From Clostridia bacterium (GTDB lineage: Bacteria > Bacillota > Clostridia > Christensenellales > DUVY01): a stretch of 64,000 nucleotides of DNA. Position numbers and translations under genes: made by a program. The stretch is taken from contig BNZQ01000001.1 in assembly GCA_026001225.1 (NCBI GenBank), forward strand, positions 1 through 64,000, in the 5' to 3' direction. This document shows positions 32,805 through 41,850 of the stretch, one piece after another (position 1 is the stretch's first letter; the number at the start of each line of letters is the position of its first letter). Under the pieces are notes generated by a model. The model saw only the letters and a list, made by a program, of their open reading frames with translations, did not search any database and had not been told where the DNA came from.

Positions 32805-33982
32805 AAACGCTCTTTAAAAACTATAAATTGATATTGACCGACAGAATCGGGGAAGCTTTCGATTTGTTAGTTGCAAACGGGCGCATAGTTAAAATCGGGC
32901 GCGCCCTGCCGAACTATGGTTGTAAAGTTTGCGACGGCGCGGGACAATACCTGTCCCCGGGTTTCATAGATATTCACGTTCACGGCGGGGCGGGATTTGA
33001 TTTTGCGGACGCCGATCCGGACGAATATCTTAAAATCGCTGATTTCCATGCGAGGCACGGTACAACGACAATATTTCCCACTCTCGCGGGCGGGACGATA
33101 GAAGACTTTAAGGCGGCGGATAACGCCTTTCAGAATGCGGTCGACAGGACTAAAACCGTCACCCATCCTTCTTTACAGGGACTGCACGTCGAAGGACCGT
33201 TTATTAACCCCGCGCAGGCGGGCGCGTTAAACCCGGAATATACCCACATAATCGAAGAGAATTATTATAAGGAATTGTTTTCATCGTGTCCTAATATTAA
33301 ACGCTTAACAGTAGCGCCCGAGCTTGAAGGTAGCGAAGCGCTTGCCCAATATATGACGGAACGCGGCTTGATACCGTCGATAGGGCATACCGACGCTACT
33401 TGTGAGCAGGTATTACGCGCTTTTGGTAACGGATACCGATTGATGACGCACTTTTACTCGGCGATGCCGTCGGTGCGGCGGGTCGACGCCTACCGTGTGG
33501 CCGGCGCGGTCGAAGCGGGATATTTAACAGACGATATGTATGTGGAAATAATCGCCGACGGTTCGCATCTGCCCGGCAACTTGTTGCGCCTTGTCTGCAA
33601 AGTGAAAAGAAAAGACCGCGTAATTTTAATTACCGACGCGATACGCGGCGCAGGGATGCAAAGCGGCGCGACAATAGTGGGCGGGCGCAAAAGCGGGATT
33701 CCGGCGATAGTAGAGGACGATGTGGCTAAAATGCCGGATAAAAGCGCGTTCGCGGGCAGTGTGGCGACGGCGGACCGCTTGATAAGGGTCATGCGCGAAG
33801 AAACGGACATGCGGCTTTATGAGATAGTCAACATGATGACTGCCAATCCGGCCGCCGCTATGGGACTAAGCGCGGACAAAGGAACGCTTGAGGAAGGAAA
33901 AGTCGCGGATTTCGCCGTGTTCGACGAAAATATAAACGTGACGGAAGTATATGTAGCAGGAGAAAAGTATGAACGGAAATAA
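32801..33982 (+). CDS. nagA: N-acetylglucosamine-6-phosphate deacetylase
   Basis: A 393-aa amidohydrolase converting GlcNAc-6-P to GlcN-6-P and acetate. Metal motif SPGFIDIHVHGGAGFDFADA (about residues 53-72, H-x-H), LQGLHVEGPFINPAQAGALN (about 128, metal Glu), SIGHTDATCEQVLRAF (about 197, His), THFYSAMPSVRR (about 220), ITDAIRGAGM (about 280, catalytic Asp) and NPAAAMGLSADKGTLEEGKV near the end. It overlaps the next gene (nagB-type) by 14 nt, the expected coupling of deacetylation and deamination. Confidence 0.93.
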   Translation: MKTLFKNYKLILTDRIGEAFDLLVANGRIVKIGRALPNYGCKVCDGAGQYLSPGFIDIHVHGGAGFDFADADPDEYLKIADFHARHGTTTIFPTLAGGTIEDFKAADNAFQNAVDRTKTVTHPSLQGLHVEGPFINPAQAGALNPEYTHIIEENYYKELFSSCPNIKRLTVAPELEGSEALAQYMTERGLIPSIGHTDATCEQVLRAFGNGYRLMTHFYSAMPSVRRVDAYRVAGAVEAGYLTDDMYVEIIADGSHLPGNLLRLVCKVKRKDRVILITDAIRGAGMQSGATIVGGRKSGIPAIVEDDVAKMPDKSAFAGSVATADRLIRVMREETDMRLYEIVNMMTANPAAAMGLSADKGTLEEGKVADFAVFDENINVTEVYVAGEKYERK

Positions 33983-34751
33983 AGAATTTATCAAGAGTTT
34001 TTACGCCGATAAAATGAAAGTAAAAATTTACGGCGACCGTGTGCAAGCAGGAAAAAGCGCGGCTGCGGATATAGCCGCCTTGTTAAAAACCTTGCTAAAA
34101 CAAAAAACGGAAATCAACATGATGTTTGCTGCCGCACCGTCGCAGGAAGAATTTTTGTCGGAATTGGTCTGTGCGGACGGTATCGCGTGGGACAGAATAA
34201 ACGCTTATCATATGGACGAATATATAGGATTACCCGCGGATGCGCCGCAGAACTTCGGTAATTTTTTGCGTATAAGGCTATTTGAAAAAGTTAAATTCAA
34301 GTCGGTTTATTATATAAACGGAGCGAGGACGGACGCGGAAGCCGAATGTGCGAGGTATGCGCAATTATTCGCAAAAAAAACGCTCGACATAGTATGCATG
34401 GGTATAGGCGAAAACGGGCATATCGCGTTTAACGATCCTCATGTTGCGTTGTTTAATGACTCGCAAACAGTCAAAATCGTAACATTAGACGAAGCGTGCC
34501 GCCGCCAACAGGTGAACGACGGTTGTTTTCCCACCATTACGGCAGTGCCGAAAAATGCGATTACATTGACAATTCCGGCATTAATGTCGGCCGCATATAT
34601 TATCTGCGTCGTACCAGGCAGGCTTAAGGCCAACGCGGTACGGGCTACGGTCAAACTGGAGATTTCCGAACAATGTCCCGCGAGTATATTGAGGATGCAT
34701 GAACAAGCCGTGTTGTATTGCGACGCGGATAGCGGAGAATATATTTTATGA
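33969..34751 (+). CDS. nagB: Glucosamine-6-phosphate deaminase-like (NagB family)
   Basis: A 260-aa enzyme of the NagB/6-phosphogluconolactonase fold, converting GlcN-6-P to Fru-6-P and ammonia. Conserved sites: INAYHMDEYIGLPADAPQNF (about residue 76, catalytic Asp in M-D-E-Y), VCMGIGENGHIAFNDP (about 143, with the ring-opening His). The usual IG-x-DGHIAFNEP is IGENGHIAFNDP here, as in some agaI/nagB-like subgroups, so galactosamine-6-P is a possible substrate. It overlaps nagA at the start and the following dehydrogenase by 4 nt at the end. Confidence 0.85.
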   Translation: MNGNKEFIKSFYADKMKVKIYGDRVQAGKSAAADIAALLKTLLKQKTEINMMFAAAPSQEEFLSELVCADGIAWDRINAYHMDEYIGLPADAPQNFGNFLRIRLFEKVKFKSVYYINGARTDAEAECARYAQLFAKKTLDIVCMGIGENGHIAFNDPHVALFNDSQTVKIVTLDEACRRQQVNDGCFPTITAVPKNAITLTIPALMSAAYIICVVPGRLKANAVRATVKLEISEQCPASILRMHEQAVLYCDADSGEYIL

Positions 34752-35794
34752 AAATGATGAGATTCGGAATTATCGGTTGCGGCATGATTTCAAGTTGGCA
34801 TGTAAAGGCGATTGCCGCCAATGCGGATAAAGGTGCTGTTTTAACGGGCGTTACGGACAGTAATATAAATCTATCGCGGAAATTGGGGATCGAAACAGGC
34901 GCAAGAGTGTTTGACCACGCCGAAAAGCTGATTTGCGACGCTAATATCGACGTAGTGTGTATCTGTACGCCCAGCGGTTTGCACGCGGCTTTGGCAACGG
35001 CGGCGGTTTTAGCAGGCAAACACATCGTTGTAGAAAAACCTATGTCGCTGACCGTTGCGGACGGCAAAAAATTGATTGCCGCCTGCGATAAAACGGGCGT
35101 AAAATCTGCAATTATCTCACAGCTTCGTTTTACAGAGAATGTAAAAGCGGTCAAAAAAGCGATAACCGAGGAGCGGTTAGGAAAACTTGTATACGGCGCA
35201 GCGGACATGAAATACTATCGTTCGCAGGAGTACTATGATAGGGGTTCGTGGCGCGGAACAAAGGAAATGGATGGCGGCGGCGCGCTGATGAATCAAGGTA
35301 TTCACGGCGTTGACCTATTGCAATATTTGATGGGCGGGGTAAGAAGCATTTTTGCACGCGCAAAGACTCTTATACGCAAAATTGAGGTTGAGGACACCTT
35401 GACTGCGGTTATTGAATTCGGGAACGGAGCGTTAGGGAGTATTACGGCGACAACGAGCGTCAGTCCGGGATTCAACCGCAAAACAGAAATTTGCGGGGAA
35501 TACGGTTCGATTATTTTAGACGAGGACGCCATTGCGGTTTGGAATGTCAAAGATTATCCGTTGCCAGAGGGTTTACGGTTAGGACAACCGGTTGGAAATA
35601 CGTCATCCGATCCTTCGGCATTCGGCGAGCGCGGGCATACCCTGCAAATCGCCGACCTAATAGACGCGGTGCGGGAAAACCGACCGGCACTGACCGACTG
35701 CCGCGAGGGGTTGAAACCCGTTGAAATAATCGCTGCCGCTTATGAATCCGCAGAAAAAAGAAAGGAGATAATTTTAAATGGAAAAGATTCCTAA
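34748..35794 (+). CDS. Gfo/Idh/MocA-family oxidoreductase
   Basis: A 348-aa protein with N-terminal FGIIGCGMISSWHVKAIAAN, family motif HIVVEKPMSLTVADGKKLIA (EKP lysine, about residue 96) and DGGGALMNQGIHGVDLLQYL (about 178, catalytic N-x-x-x-H-x-x-D). All sites are intact. Its overlaps with neighbours (4 nt with nagB, 17 nt with the amidohydrolase) place it in the middle of a tight operon. The aminosugar context suggests oxidation of an amino- or deoxy-sugar, but substrate cannot be deduced. Confidence 0.9.
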   Translation: MKMMRFGIIGCGMISSWHVKAIAANADKGAVLTGVTDSNINLSRKLGIETGARVFDHAEKLICDANIDVVCICTPSGLHAALATAAVLAGKHIVVEKPMSLTVADGKKLIAACDKTGVKSAIISQLRFTENVKAVKKAITEERLGKLVYGAADMKYYRSQEYYDRGSWRGTKEMDGGGALMNQGIHGVDLLQYLMGGVRSIFARAKTLIRKIEVEDTLTAVIEFGNGALGSITATTSVSPGFNRKTEICGEYGSIILDEDAIAVWNVKDYPLPEGLRLGQPVGNTSSDPSAFGERGHTLQIADLIDAVRENRPALTDCREGLKPVEIIAAAYESAEKRKEIILNGKDS

Positions 35795-36686
35795 GATTGA
35801 CGTTCATGTGCATACGGCGCGTTACCGTTACAATAAAATTGCGCCTTTATACTGCGGTACTTCAAAATCTTATGCTTCGCCCAAAGAATTGATTGCCATT
35901 TATGACAAAATAGGGGTTGAAAAAGCCGTTATTCTGCCGATAGTCAATCCAGAGGCTTCTATAACCCTTTGTAACGAGGGAGTATACGCGGCGGTCAGAG
36001 AATATCCGAATCGGTTCGTTTGGTTTTGTAATATTGATCCGCGCGCGTACTTAAACGATCCGAGTGCAGACTTGTCGTTTTTTTTGGAATATTATAAAAA
36101 GTTTGGCGCCAGAGGCGTCGGCGAAGTTTGTGCCAATCTGCCTTTTAACGACCTGCGTGTACGCAACTTATTTACTCATTGCCAAAAAACTCGGCTGCCC
36201 GTTTTATTTCATATTGCGCCTCATGAGGGAAAGAATTACGGATTAGTCGATAAAATCGGTTTGCCGGGCTTGGAATCGGTCTTGCGCGATTTTCCTAATT
36301 TGGTATTTATTGGGCATTCACAACCGTTCTGGGCAGAAATATCGTCATCTATTACGGAAGCCGAACGCAACGGTTATCCGTCCGGAAAGATTACTGAAGG
36401 TCGCCTTGCCGAGCTTCTTACGCGTTATCCGAATCTTTATTGCGATATGTCGGCGAACAGCGGTATGAAAGCTTTAATGCGCGATCCCGAGTACGCCTAT
36501 CGTTTTATCGAGAGATTTGCCGACAAACTGCTTTTTGGTACGGATATTTGTATGTCGGACAATACGCACCCATATTTTTTTAGCGAATGGTTGGAAAAAT
36601 CTTACAACGACGGTTGTATATCAAAGCCGAACTACGAAAAGATATGTTATATTAACGCCTCGCGGTTACTTAATATTAAAATTTGA
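35778..36686 (+). CDS. Amidohydrolase-2 family metal-dependent hydrolase
   Basis: A 302-aa TIM-barrel hydrolase. Metal-binding H-x-H is in KIDVHVHTARYR (about residue 8). LPVLFHIAPHEGKNYG (about 142, His), LVFIGHSQPFWAE (about 177, His) and LLFGTDICMSDNTHP (about 252, catalytic Asp) complete the site. Related proteins hydrolyse or decarboxylate sugar lactones and similar compounds. Given neighbouring dehydrogenases, opening of an aldonolactone is a reasonable guess. AGGAG lies about 10 nt before the ATG. Confidence 0.83.
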   Translation: MEKIPKIDVHVHTARYRYNKIAPLYCGTSKSYASPKELIAIYDKIGVEKAVILPIVNPEASITLCNEGVYAAVREYPNRFVWFCNIDPRAYLNDPSADLSFFLEYYKKFGARGVGEVCANLPFNDLRVRNLFTHCQKTRLPVLFHIAPHEGKNYGLVDKIGLPGLESVLRDFPNLVFIGHSQPFWAEISSSITEAERNGYPSGKITEGRLAELLTRYPNLYCDMSANSGMKALMRDPEYAYRFIERFADKLLFGTDICMSDNTHPYFFSEWLEKSYNDGCISKPNYEKICYINASRLLNIKI

Positions 36687-36696
36687 AATAGTAAAC

Positions 36697-36780
36697 ATGA
36701 AGAAAATCGTAATAGCGATAGACGCTTTTAAGGACACGATGAGTTCCGTCGAGGTTTGCGAGAACATAAAAAAGTATTAA
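36697..36780 (+). pseudogene. Glycerate kinase, N-terminal remnant
   Basis: A 27-codon frame MKKIVIAIDAFKDTMSSVEV plus CENIKKY ends at TAA. It matches the N-terminus of GarK/GlxK-type glycerate kinases (M-K-I-V-I-A-x-D-[SA]-F-K-[DEG]-[ST]-[LM]-S-[SA]-x-E-V). The remaining 340 or so residues are absent. Since glycerate kinase often accompanies sugar-acid catabolism, the operon probably once contained it; deletion joined this stub to the aminotransferase gene. Confidence 0.65.
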
Positions 36781-36814
36781 ATTAAAAATAAAGGTAAAGG
36801 AAAAAGAAGATTTT

Positions 36815-38131
36815 ATGAAGAAATTAGCATTGTGCGGTGGTGAAAAAACCGTCAAAACGGAAAGGAAATACGCGCTTCCTTTTGTCGCGGAAGAAACATA
36901 TCCAGTTGTCGAACGGTTAATGCGGAACGACCAAATTTCGTTTGCGCCGGTTTCACAGCAATTGGAAACAGAATTTGCCGCTTATACGGGGACAAAATAC
37001 GCATTGGCGACACCTAACGGTACTACCGCAATTCAAGCGGCGCTGTTCGGCGTGGGTGTCGGTCCGGGCGATGAGGTCATAGTTCCGTCGTTTACCTTTT
37101 GGGCGACTGTCGGACCTGTTGCGGTCAATAATGCGATACCCGTGTTCGCGGATGTATCTTTGAGCGGGCACAATATGACGGCCGATATAATCGCGCCTTT
37201 GATAACGGAAAAGACAAAAGCAATTTTACTCGTACACGTTTGGGGTAACCCGTGCGATATGGATTCTATTTCCGCGCTCGCTAAGAAACATAAGCTGAAA
37301 GTGGTCGCCGATTGTTCGCACGCGCACGGCGCCAAGTACGGCGGCAGTACGCGTGGCATTATTGGCGATGTCGCGGCATTTTCTTTACAAGGCGGCAAAA
37401 CGATGTCCGGCGGCGAGGGAGGCTTGCTTGTAACCGATGACAAAGAAATATACGAGCGGGCTGTTGCGCTCGGTCATTACGAACGTATCGGAAAATTGGG
37501 CGAAAGTTCGGCGTTTTACCCTCTGCGCTTTACAGGTTGCGGGTATAAACATCGTATTCATCCGCTCTCGGCGGCCATCGCCCTCGGCAACTTGCATCGT
37601 TTGGATGAATTAAACGCAATACGTAATAAGAACGCGGCGCGGTTTGAGTCGTTAGTCAAAGGTTTGGATTATATAATACCGCAGGAAAGCCCACAAAAAG
37701 CCGAAAGGATATTTTCTTATCATTATATGCGTTACAACGCCGATAAATTGGGCGGCGTTTATATAGGAACATTCTTGAAGGCTTTGGCGGCCGAGGGTAT
37801 AGTATGCGGCTCGTGCGGTTACGGTATATTGCATAAATCGCCACTTTATACGGGAATTGACAGCGTTTTCGGTAAAACTGGTCCGTTTAAAAATCCGCAT
37901 TGGGAAAAATACACGCCCGTGAATAAACTGCCGAATACCGAGATTCTCGCCCAGAGCGCGTTCATGGCCGCGCCCAGATTCGAGTGTGCCGACGAAGCTG
38001 ACGTGGAATTATACGCCGAGGCTTATGCCAAAATAAAGGGAAACGCCGACGAATTAACAGAGTATGACGGAAAGCATAACAAAGAGGCTCTTGAAAGCGA
38101 TGGGCGCAGTATCAATTATGTAAAGAAATAG
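36815..38131 (+). CDS. DegT/DnrJ/EryC1/StrS-family aminotransferase
   Basis: A 438-aa PLP-dependent sugar aminotransferase-type protein. TNG/TTAI region LATPNGTTAIQAALFGVGVG (about residue 66), GDEVIVPSFTFWATVGPVA, VVADCSHAHGAKYGG (about 163, PLP-ring Asp) and AFSLQGGKTMSGGEGGLLV (about 188) with the Schiff-base Lys in G-K-T. This family usually makes amino sugars. In a catabolic operon it could instead run transamination in the degradative direction (3-keto-sugar to amino sugar or reverse). Partner enzymes here are the Gfo/Idh dehydrogenases. Confidence 0.87.
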   Translation: MKKLALCGGEKTVKTERKYALPFVAEETYPVVERLMRNDQISFAPVSQQLETEFAAYTGTKYALATPNGTTAIQAALFGVGVGPGDEVIVPSFTFWATVGPVAVNNAIPVFADVSLSGHNMTADIIAPLITEKTKAILLVHVWGNPCDMDSISALAKKHKLKVVADCSHAHGAKYGGSTRGIIGDVAAFSLQGGKTMSGGEGGLLVTDDKEIYERAVALGHYERIGKLGESSAFYPLRFTGCGYKHRIHPLSAAIALGNLHRLDELNAIRNKNAARFESLVKGLDYIIPQESPQKAERIFSYHYMRYNADKLGGVYIGTFLKALAAEGIVCGSCGYGILHKSPLYTGIDSVFGKTGPFKNPHWEKYTPVNKLPNTEILAQSAFMAAPRFECADEADVELYAEAYAKIKGNADELTEYDGKHNKEALESDGRSINYVKK

Positions 38132-38164
38132 ACGCGCAATTATGAAGGAGCCTATAGGAATATA

Positions 38165-39292
38165 ATGAAAGCTGACATAGGTTTGAAAGGACAGTGCCGG
38201 CCGTTTAGGATGGCGCAATGGCATCATGAATATAGAACTATGAAAATGACGTTCAGGTGGTACGGCGAGAGCGACCCTGTAAAGATTGAATATATAAAAC
38301 AGATACCGGGTATGCACTCAATAGTATCGGCAGTATACGGCGTTCCCGCGGGAGAAGTTTGGAGCGAAGCTTCCATACTGCATATAAAGAACCGCGCCGG
38401 GAAAGCGGGATTAAATTTTGAGGTAGTGGAGAGCGTTCCCGTACACGAGGATATAAAGCTCGGCAAGCCCTCGCGTGATCTGTACATAGCGAATTACATT
38501 GAGAACATCAAGCGTTTAAGTAAATACGGCGTCAGATGCGTATGTTATAATTTTATGCCCGTGTTCGATTGGACGAGGACGCAGCTTGACAAAATGAATG
38601 CGGACGGCAGTACGAGCCTTGTGTACTATGCCGAACAGTTGAAAGGTAAAAATCCGTTATCAGGCGATATGTCGTTGCCGGGCTGGGACAGCAGTTACAG
38701 GAAAGAGGATTTAAAAATACTATTCGACGATTACGGCAAGCTGACCAAAGAGGATTTATGGAGCAATCTTGAATATTTCTTAAAAGCGATAATTCCGGTT
38801 GCGGAAAGGTACGGCATTAAAATGGCGATACATCCGGATGATCCGCCATGGGATATTTTTGGTCTGCCGCGCCTTATAACCGACGAAAAAAACATAGACC
38901 GGTTTTTAAAGCTTTACGACAGCAAGTACAGCGGTTTGACATTCTGTACCGGCAGTTTGGGTTGTGCGAAATCCAATGACGTCGTTCAAATGATAGACAA
39001 ATATTCGAAAGCGGAAAGAATACATTTTATGCATATACGCAATGTCAGGTTGTTGGACGGCGAAAGCTTTGAGGAAAGTGCGCACTATTCGCCCTGCGGC
39101 AGTTTGGATGTCGTTGAAATTTGCAAAGTTTTGCATAAGAACGGCTTTGACGGTTATATCCGTCCCGATCACGGCAGAATGATTTGGGACGAAATCGGCA
39201 AGCCGGGTTATGGGCTGTACGACCGGGCACTGGGCGCGATGTACATCACGGGTATATTTGAAACGTTAAATAAGACGAAAGGAGCGCAGTAA
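38165..39292 (+). CDS. uxuA: Mannonate dehydratase UxuA
   Basis: Dehydrates D-mannonate to 2-keto-3-deoxygluconate. The 375-aa frame includes the family N-terminus MKMTFRWYGESDPVKIEYIK starting at residue 26, plus GVRCVCYNFMPVFDWTRTQL (about 120) and KMAIHPDDPPWDIFGLPRL (about 219, H-P-D-D-P-P metal site). SLGCAKSNDV (about 262) and IHFMHIRNV (about 285, His) follow. An internal ATG at 38240 gives the usual length but lacks a ribosome site; the ATG at 38165 has AGGA 6 nt upstream, so a 25-residue extension is possible. It is followed 4 nt later by the mannonate/fructuronate reductase. Confidence 0.92.
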   Translation: MKADIGLKGQCRPFRMAQWHHEYRTMKMTFRWYGESDPVKIEYIKQIPGMHSIVSAVYGVPAGEVWSEASILHIKNRAGKAGLNFEVVESVPVHEDIKLGKPSRDLYIANYIENIKRLSKYGVRCVCYNFMPVFDWTRTQLDKMNADGSTSLVYYAEQLKGKNPLSGDMSLPGWDSSYRKEDLKILFDDYGKLTKEDLWSNLEYFLKAIIPVAERYGIKMAIHPDDPPWDIFGLPRLITDEKNIDRFLKLYDSKYSGLTFCTGSLGCAKSNDVVQMIDKYSKAERIHFMHIRNVRLLDGESFEESAHYSPCGSLDVVEICKVLHKNGFDGYIRPDHGRMIWDEIGKPGYGLYDRALGAMYITGIFETLNKTKGAQ

Positions 39293-39295
39293 TTT

Positions 39296-40129
39296 ATGTG
39301 CAACGTAAAAGATAAAGTAATAGTTATTACAGGCGCGGGCGGGGTGCTTTGCAGTGCGTTTGCACAAGAACTTGCAAAATACGGCGCGAAAACGGCCCTC
39401 CTTGACTTAAATCTTATTGCCGCGCAAAAGTGCGCGGACGTGATAACCGCTGCGGGCGGAAAAGCAAAGGCGTACGAAAGCAACGTCTTGGATAAGGAAG
39501 GCTTGGAAAAAATCCGCGCGCAATTACATAAGGATTTCGGCAAATGCGATATTCTCATAAACGGTGCGGGCGGCAACAGCCCCAAGGCTTCGACGGACAA
39601 GGAATACTACTGCGACGGCGATTTGAATGCTGAAATAAAAACATTTTTCAACCTTGACAAATCAGGGTTTTCCTTTGTGTTTGACCTTAATATCATGGGT
39701 ACGGTTATACCGTCGCAGGTCTTTATTCAAGATATGACGGGAAGAAAAGGCTGTTCGGTACTTAACATATCCTCTATGAATGCATTTAGACCGTTGACAA
39801 AGATACCGGCATACAGCGCGGCTAAAAGCGGCGTAAGCAATTTCACCCAATGGCTTGCGGTGCATTTTGCCAAAGAGGGAATACGTGTAAATGCGCTCGC
39901 TCCGGGCTTTTTTGTGACGCAGCAAAACTCGGCCTTGCTTTACAATGCGGACGGAACCCCAACGCCGAGGACGGGTAAGATTTTAGCCGCGACCCCTATG
40001 GGACGTTTTGGCAAAGATGAGGAACTTTTGGGCGCGTTAATGTTTCTCGTTGACGAAACCAAGAGCGGTTTTGTAACAGGCGTCATTTTGCCTGTAGACG
40101 GCGGTTTCTCTGCGTACAGCGGTGTTTGA
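39296..40129 (+). CDS. SDR-family D-mannonate oxidoreductase (fructuronate reductase type)
   Basis: A 277-aa short-chain dehydrogenase. TGxxxGxG motif VIVITGAGGVLCSAFAQELA, NAG-type motif LINGAGGNSPKASTDKEYY (about residue 82), catalytic Ser in VLNISSMNAF and Tyr-Lys in PAYSAAKSGVSNFTQWLA (about 170), and C-terminal VTGVILPVDGGFSAYSGV. SDRs of this type beside UxuA reduce D-fructuronate to D-mannonate, replacing the classical UxuB. Spacing of 4 nt from uxuA and direct continuation to kdgK support this. Confidence 0.88.
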   Translation: MCNVKDKVIVITGAGGVLCSAFAQELAKYGAKTALLDLNLIAAQKCADVITAAGGKAKAYESNVLDKEGLEKIRAQLHKDFGKCDILINGAGGNSPKASTDKEYYCDGDLNAEIKTFFNLDKSGFSFVFDLNIMGTVIPSQVFIQDMTGRKGCSVLNISSMNAFRPLTKIPAYSAAKSGVSNFTQWLAVHFAKEGIRVNALAPGFFVTQQNSALLYNADGTPTPRTGKILAATPMGRFGKDEELLGALMFLVDETKSGFVTGVILPVDGGFSAYSGV

Positions 40130-40194
40130 CAAAGCTGAAACAGAAGAAATATTTTTTTGAGCAAATAAGTATAAGTAATAAAGGAAATGAATGA

Positions 40195-41214
40195 ATGAAG
40201 ATTGTAACCTTTGGTGAATTGATGTTGCGCCTGGCTCCGCAGAACTATCTGCGGTTTACGCAGGCCGATAAATACGAAGCGGCATTTGGCGGCGGTGAGG
40301 CCAACGTGGCGGTGTCGCTTGCTAATTTTGGTATGGACGCGGCGTTTGTGACGAAACTGCCCCGGCACGAGATAGGGCAGGCGGCAGTCAACAGCTTGCG
40401 TAAGCTCGGCGTAGATACGTCTAAAATTACCCGCGGCGGTGAAAGAGTAGGAATATATTTTTACGAGAGAGGCGCGAGTCAACGTCCGAGCAAAGTTATA
40501 TACGACAGGGCGGGTTCCGCTATCGCTGCCGCGAAGCCTGAGGATTTCGATTGGAACACTGTTTTGGAGGGCGTTGACTGGTTCCACTGGACGGGCATTA
40601 CTCCCGCACTCGGCGACGGAACAGCCGCCATTTTGGAACAAGCTTTAAAAATCTGCAAAGAGAAAAAAATAATCGTATCCTGTGATTTAAACTATCGTAA
40701 AAACCTATGGTCAAAAGAAAAGGCCCGGGATGTAATGATAAAACTGATGCCTTACGTCAACATCTGCATATCCAACGAGGAGGACGCCGACGATGTGTTC
40801 GGCATTAAGGCCGCGAATACAGATATTATGGGAGGGAAACTGCCGCACGAGGAATATAAATCTGTCGCTAAGCAGCTTAAAGATAAGTTTGGGTTTGATA
40901 AGGTTGCGATAACACTGCGCGGCAGCATTTCAGCGAACGACAATAATTGGGCGGGGCTATTCTATGACGGCAAAAATTATTTCTTATCCAAAAACTATCT
41001 TATACATATCGTGGATCGGGTGGGCGGCGGCGATTCGTTCGGCGCGGGTTTGATTTACGGCTTACTGCATAACTTTGACGGGCAGAAAGCGATTGAATTT
41101 GCGGTTGCGGCAAGTTGCTTAAAACACACTATCGAAGGTGACTTCAACATGGTATCGGTGAACGAGGTTTTGAAGCTGACGGAAGGAAACGGAAGCGGCA
41201 GGGTACAGAGATGA
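40195..41214 (+). CDS. kdgK: 2-keto-3-deoxygluconate kinase (PfkB family)
   Basis: A 339-aa ribokinase-like enzyme phosphorylating KDG to KDPG. N-terminal IVTFGELMLRLAPQNYLRFT, substrate motif AAFGGGEANVAVSLANFGMD (about residues 30-50), KIIVSCDLNYRKNLWSKEKA (about 160), and the PfkB signature DRVGGGDSFGAGLIYGLLHN (about 276) with catalytic Asp in G-G-G-D. Stop and next start overlap by 4 nt (kdgK-eda coupling). It completes the uronate branch between UxuA and the KDPG aldolase. Confidence 0.92.
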   Translation: MKIVTFGELMLRLAPQNYLRFTQADKYEAAFGGGEANVAVSLANFGMDAAFVTKLPRHEIGQAAVNSLRKLGVDTSKITRGGERVGIYFYERGASQRPSKVIYDRAGSAIAAAKPEDFDWNTVLEGVDWFHWTGITPALGDGTAAILEQALKICKEKKIIVSCDLNYRKNLWSKEKARDVMIKLMPYVNICISNEEDADDVFGIKAANTDIMGGKLPHEEYKSVAKQLKDKFGFDKVAITLRGSISANDNNWAGLFYDGKNYFLSKNYLIHIVDRVGGGDSFGAGLIYGLLHNFDGQKAIEFAVAASCLKHTIEGDFNMVSVNEVLKLTEGNGSGRVQR

Positions 41215-41846
41215 AAAAAGGAATATTCGACAAAATTTACGAAGCGGGTATTATTCCCGTCATAAAAATAAGCAATGTTGAGGATGCGGTTCCGCTTGCA
41301 AATGCTTTAAAAAAAGGCGGATTAAGAGTATTGGAAGTGACGTTCCGTACAGACTGCGCGGCGGAAGCAATCGCCCGCATAAAAAAGGAAGTTCCGGGCG
41401 TTACGCTTATTGCGGGTACGGTACTTAATATTGAAAACGCCGAAAAAGCAGTCGGTTTGGGAGTAGAGGCTATTGTCTCGCCGGGATTGAATCCCGAAGT
41501 AGTAAAGTGGTGTTTGTCAAGAAATATTAATATTTGCCCGGGTATTGCTACGGCGACCGAAATAGAACAGGCTATGAGTTTCGGGCTTGATCTGGTCAAA
41601 TTCTTTCCGGCCGAAGCGTCGGGAGGGCTGAAAATGTTAAAAGCCTTGTCCGCACCGTATTTCAATATGCGCTTTATGCCTACCGGAGGTATAGACGAGT
41701 CCAACTTTTTGGAATATCTCGGCTTTGATAAAGTCATCGCTTGCGGCGGAAGCTGGATGACAAGAGAAGATTTGATAAAAGCCGGGAAATTTGACGAGAT
41801 TGAAAACATTACCCGTTCAGCAGTAAATAAAATCATTAGGAGATAA
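41211..41846 (+). CDS. eda: KDPG/KHG aldolase
   Basis: A 211-aa class I aldolase cleaving KDPG to pyruvate and glyceraldehyde-3-phosphate. Family features: GIIPVIKISNVEDAVPLANA (about residue 13), LEVTFRTDCAAEAI (catalytic Glu, about 43), LIAGTVLNIENAEKAVGLG, and LVKFFPAEASGGLKMLKALS (about 127-146) with the Schiff-base Lys in V-K-F-F-P. PTGGIDESNFLEYL (about 160) binds phosphate. Its length matches the family. It is coupled to kdgK. Confidence 0.93.
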   Translation: MKKGIFDKIYEAGIIPVIKISNVEDAVPLANALKKGGLRVLEVTFRTDCAAEAIARIKKEVPGVTLIAGTVLNIENAEKAVGLGVEAIVSPGLNPEVVKWCLSRNINICPGIATATEIEQAMSFGLDLVKFFPAEASGGLKMLKALSAPYFNMRFMPTGGIDESNFLEYLGFDKVIACGGSWMTREDLIKAGKFDEIENITRSAVNKIIRR

Positions 41847-41850
41847 AAAA

